12,717 nt of DNA from Actinomycetes bacterium (lineage in GTDB: Bacteria > Actinomycetota > Acidimicrobiia > Acidimicrobiales > Microtrichaceae), in NCBI GenBank assembly GCA_023423475.1, contig JAFAFN010000333.1, forward strand, positions 1-12,717, read 5' to 3'. A program made the position numbers and the translations under genes. The notes below the pieces were generated by a model, which ran no database searches, was not told the origin of the DNA, and was given only the letters and a program-made list of their open reading frames with translations. Below, piece after piece: positions 12,228-12,717 of this stretch; the stretch's first letter is position 1, and each line of letters starts with the position of its first letter.

Positions 12228-12717
12228 ATGTCGGCCCAGGCCCCGGATCCCGTGGCACCTCCCGAAGTGGTCGACGACCTCGATCTGGTCGACATCTCGG
12301 CCGCTCGGAGCGTGCCGGCGGCGGTGCCCCGCCCGGCCGAGTCGGCGGCTCGGCTGACCGCTGCCGAGCTCGAGGGCGAGTCGGTCGACACCGACATCCT
12401 CTCCGAGATCGCCAGCGGCCTCGCCGCATCGGTGGGTCCGTCGCACGAGGTCGGCGAGGGAGAGATCGAGCGCGTCCGCGTGCTCGCCACCGAGGGGTAC
12501 GACGCCTGGGTGATGATCTGGGGTCCCGGCGCCAGCATGGCCGAGCACGACCACGACGGCTCGGTCGGCGTTCTGCACGTGATCGACGGCGAGCTCGCCG
12601 AGATCGTCGTGTACGGCGCGGCGGAGCACCGGCGTCGACTGCCGGTGGGCGAGACGACCGAGTTCTCGGCCACCCACCGCCATGCGCTCGAGAACCCGTC
12701 GACGGTGACCGCCAGGT
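12228..12717 (+). CDS. Cysteine dioxygenase-like cupin protein (partial, 3' end outside window)
   Basis: The first 163 residues are visible and the frame is open at the right edge. After a ~90-residue N-terminal part, the cupin core reads WGPGASMAEHDHDGSVGVLHVIDGELAE. His107 and His109 in HDHDGS match the first two iron ligands of cysteine-dioxygenase-type cupins, and THRHALENPS (150-157; His150 or His152) supplies the third. Such enzymes oxidise cysteine to cysteine sulfinate, or act on related thiols such as 3-mercaptopropionate; the sequence does not decide the substrate. The family C terminus is missing here because of the window edge. The ATG at 12228 fits the TACGGT seven bases upstream. 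It may be independently transcribed, despite following the helicase gene closely. Confidence 0.75.
   Translation, partial: MSAQAPDPVAPPEVVDDLDLVDISAARSVPAAVPRPAESAARLTAAELEGESVDTDILSEIASGLAASVGPSHEVGEGEIERVRVLATEGYDAWVMIWGPGASMAEHDHDGSVGVLHVIDGELAEIVVYGAAEHRRRLPVGETTEFSATHRHALENPSTVTAR

Overview
The window is GC-rich DNA with dense, mixed-strand genes and many GTG starts. It looks like an actinobacterial chromosome, probably of the Acidimicrobiia (Ilumatobacter-like). Support for this: a PASTA-kinase / glutamine amidotransferase / crgA block matching the arrangement near the Mycobacterium origin, a DUF222-HNH (13E12-type) protein, Thr-rich linkers, LtrA, and a fatty-acid activation and thiolase pair. 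The class-level assignment is inference. No complete mobile element, CRISPR array, rRNA or tRNA was seen.

Layout. 1-1510: the 3' end of a PknB-like kinase gene (PASTA domain) converges on pabA/trpG, and crgA is divergent from pabA. 1511-1681: a convergent spacer with three DnaA-box-like 9-mers in 40 bp. 1682-2074 (minus): a small two-helix membrane protein with a C-terminal Cys/His zinc-ribbon-like motif. 2222-3598 (plus): a DUF222/HNH nuclease-like protein, followed by a C-rich, almost T-free tract, a large hairpin and a duplicated fragment of the next gene's 3' end. 3813-7056: divergent thiolase and long-chain acyl-CoA ligase genes. A perfect 16-bp palindrome between them overlaps the inferred thiolase start point, so this looks like a regulated fatty-acid degradation locus. 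7067-10295 (minus): an LtrA-like membrane protein whose stop overlaps the start of a PH-like membrane protein, then a DUF983-type zinc-ribbon membrane protein, then a secreted lipoprotein with helical DPA repeats. 10296-10623: a 328-bp leader or promoter region. 10624-12144 (plus): a DEAD-box RNA helicase with a Gly-rich basic tail. 12228-end (plus): the start of a cysteine-dioxygenase-like cupin gene, cut by the window edge.

Regulation. Five genes (pabA, crgA, the HNH gene, ltrA, the cupin gene) have a TANNNT hexamer 6-8 nt before the start codon, as expected for leaderless transcripts. Thiolase, the acyl-CoA ligase, the lipoprotein, the PH-like protein and the helicase instead have Shine-Dalgarno sequences. 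Most content is ordinary housekeeping and lipid metabolism. No clearly new multi-gene system is visible. The best leads are the DnaA-box cluster, the palindrome in the thiolase/ligase spacer, the vestigial thiolase 3'-end duplication, the long disordered extension on CrgA, and two uncharacterised membrane or lipoproteins.
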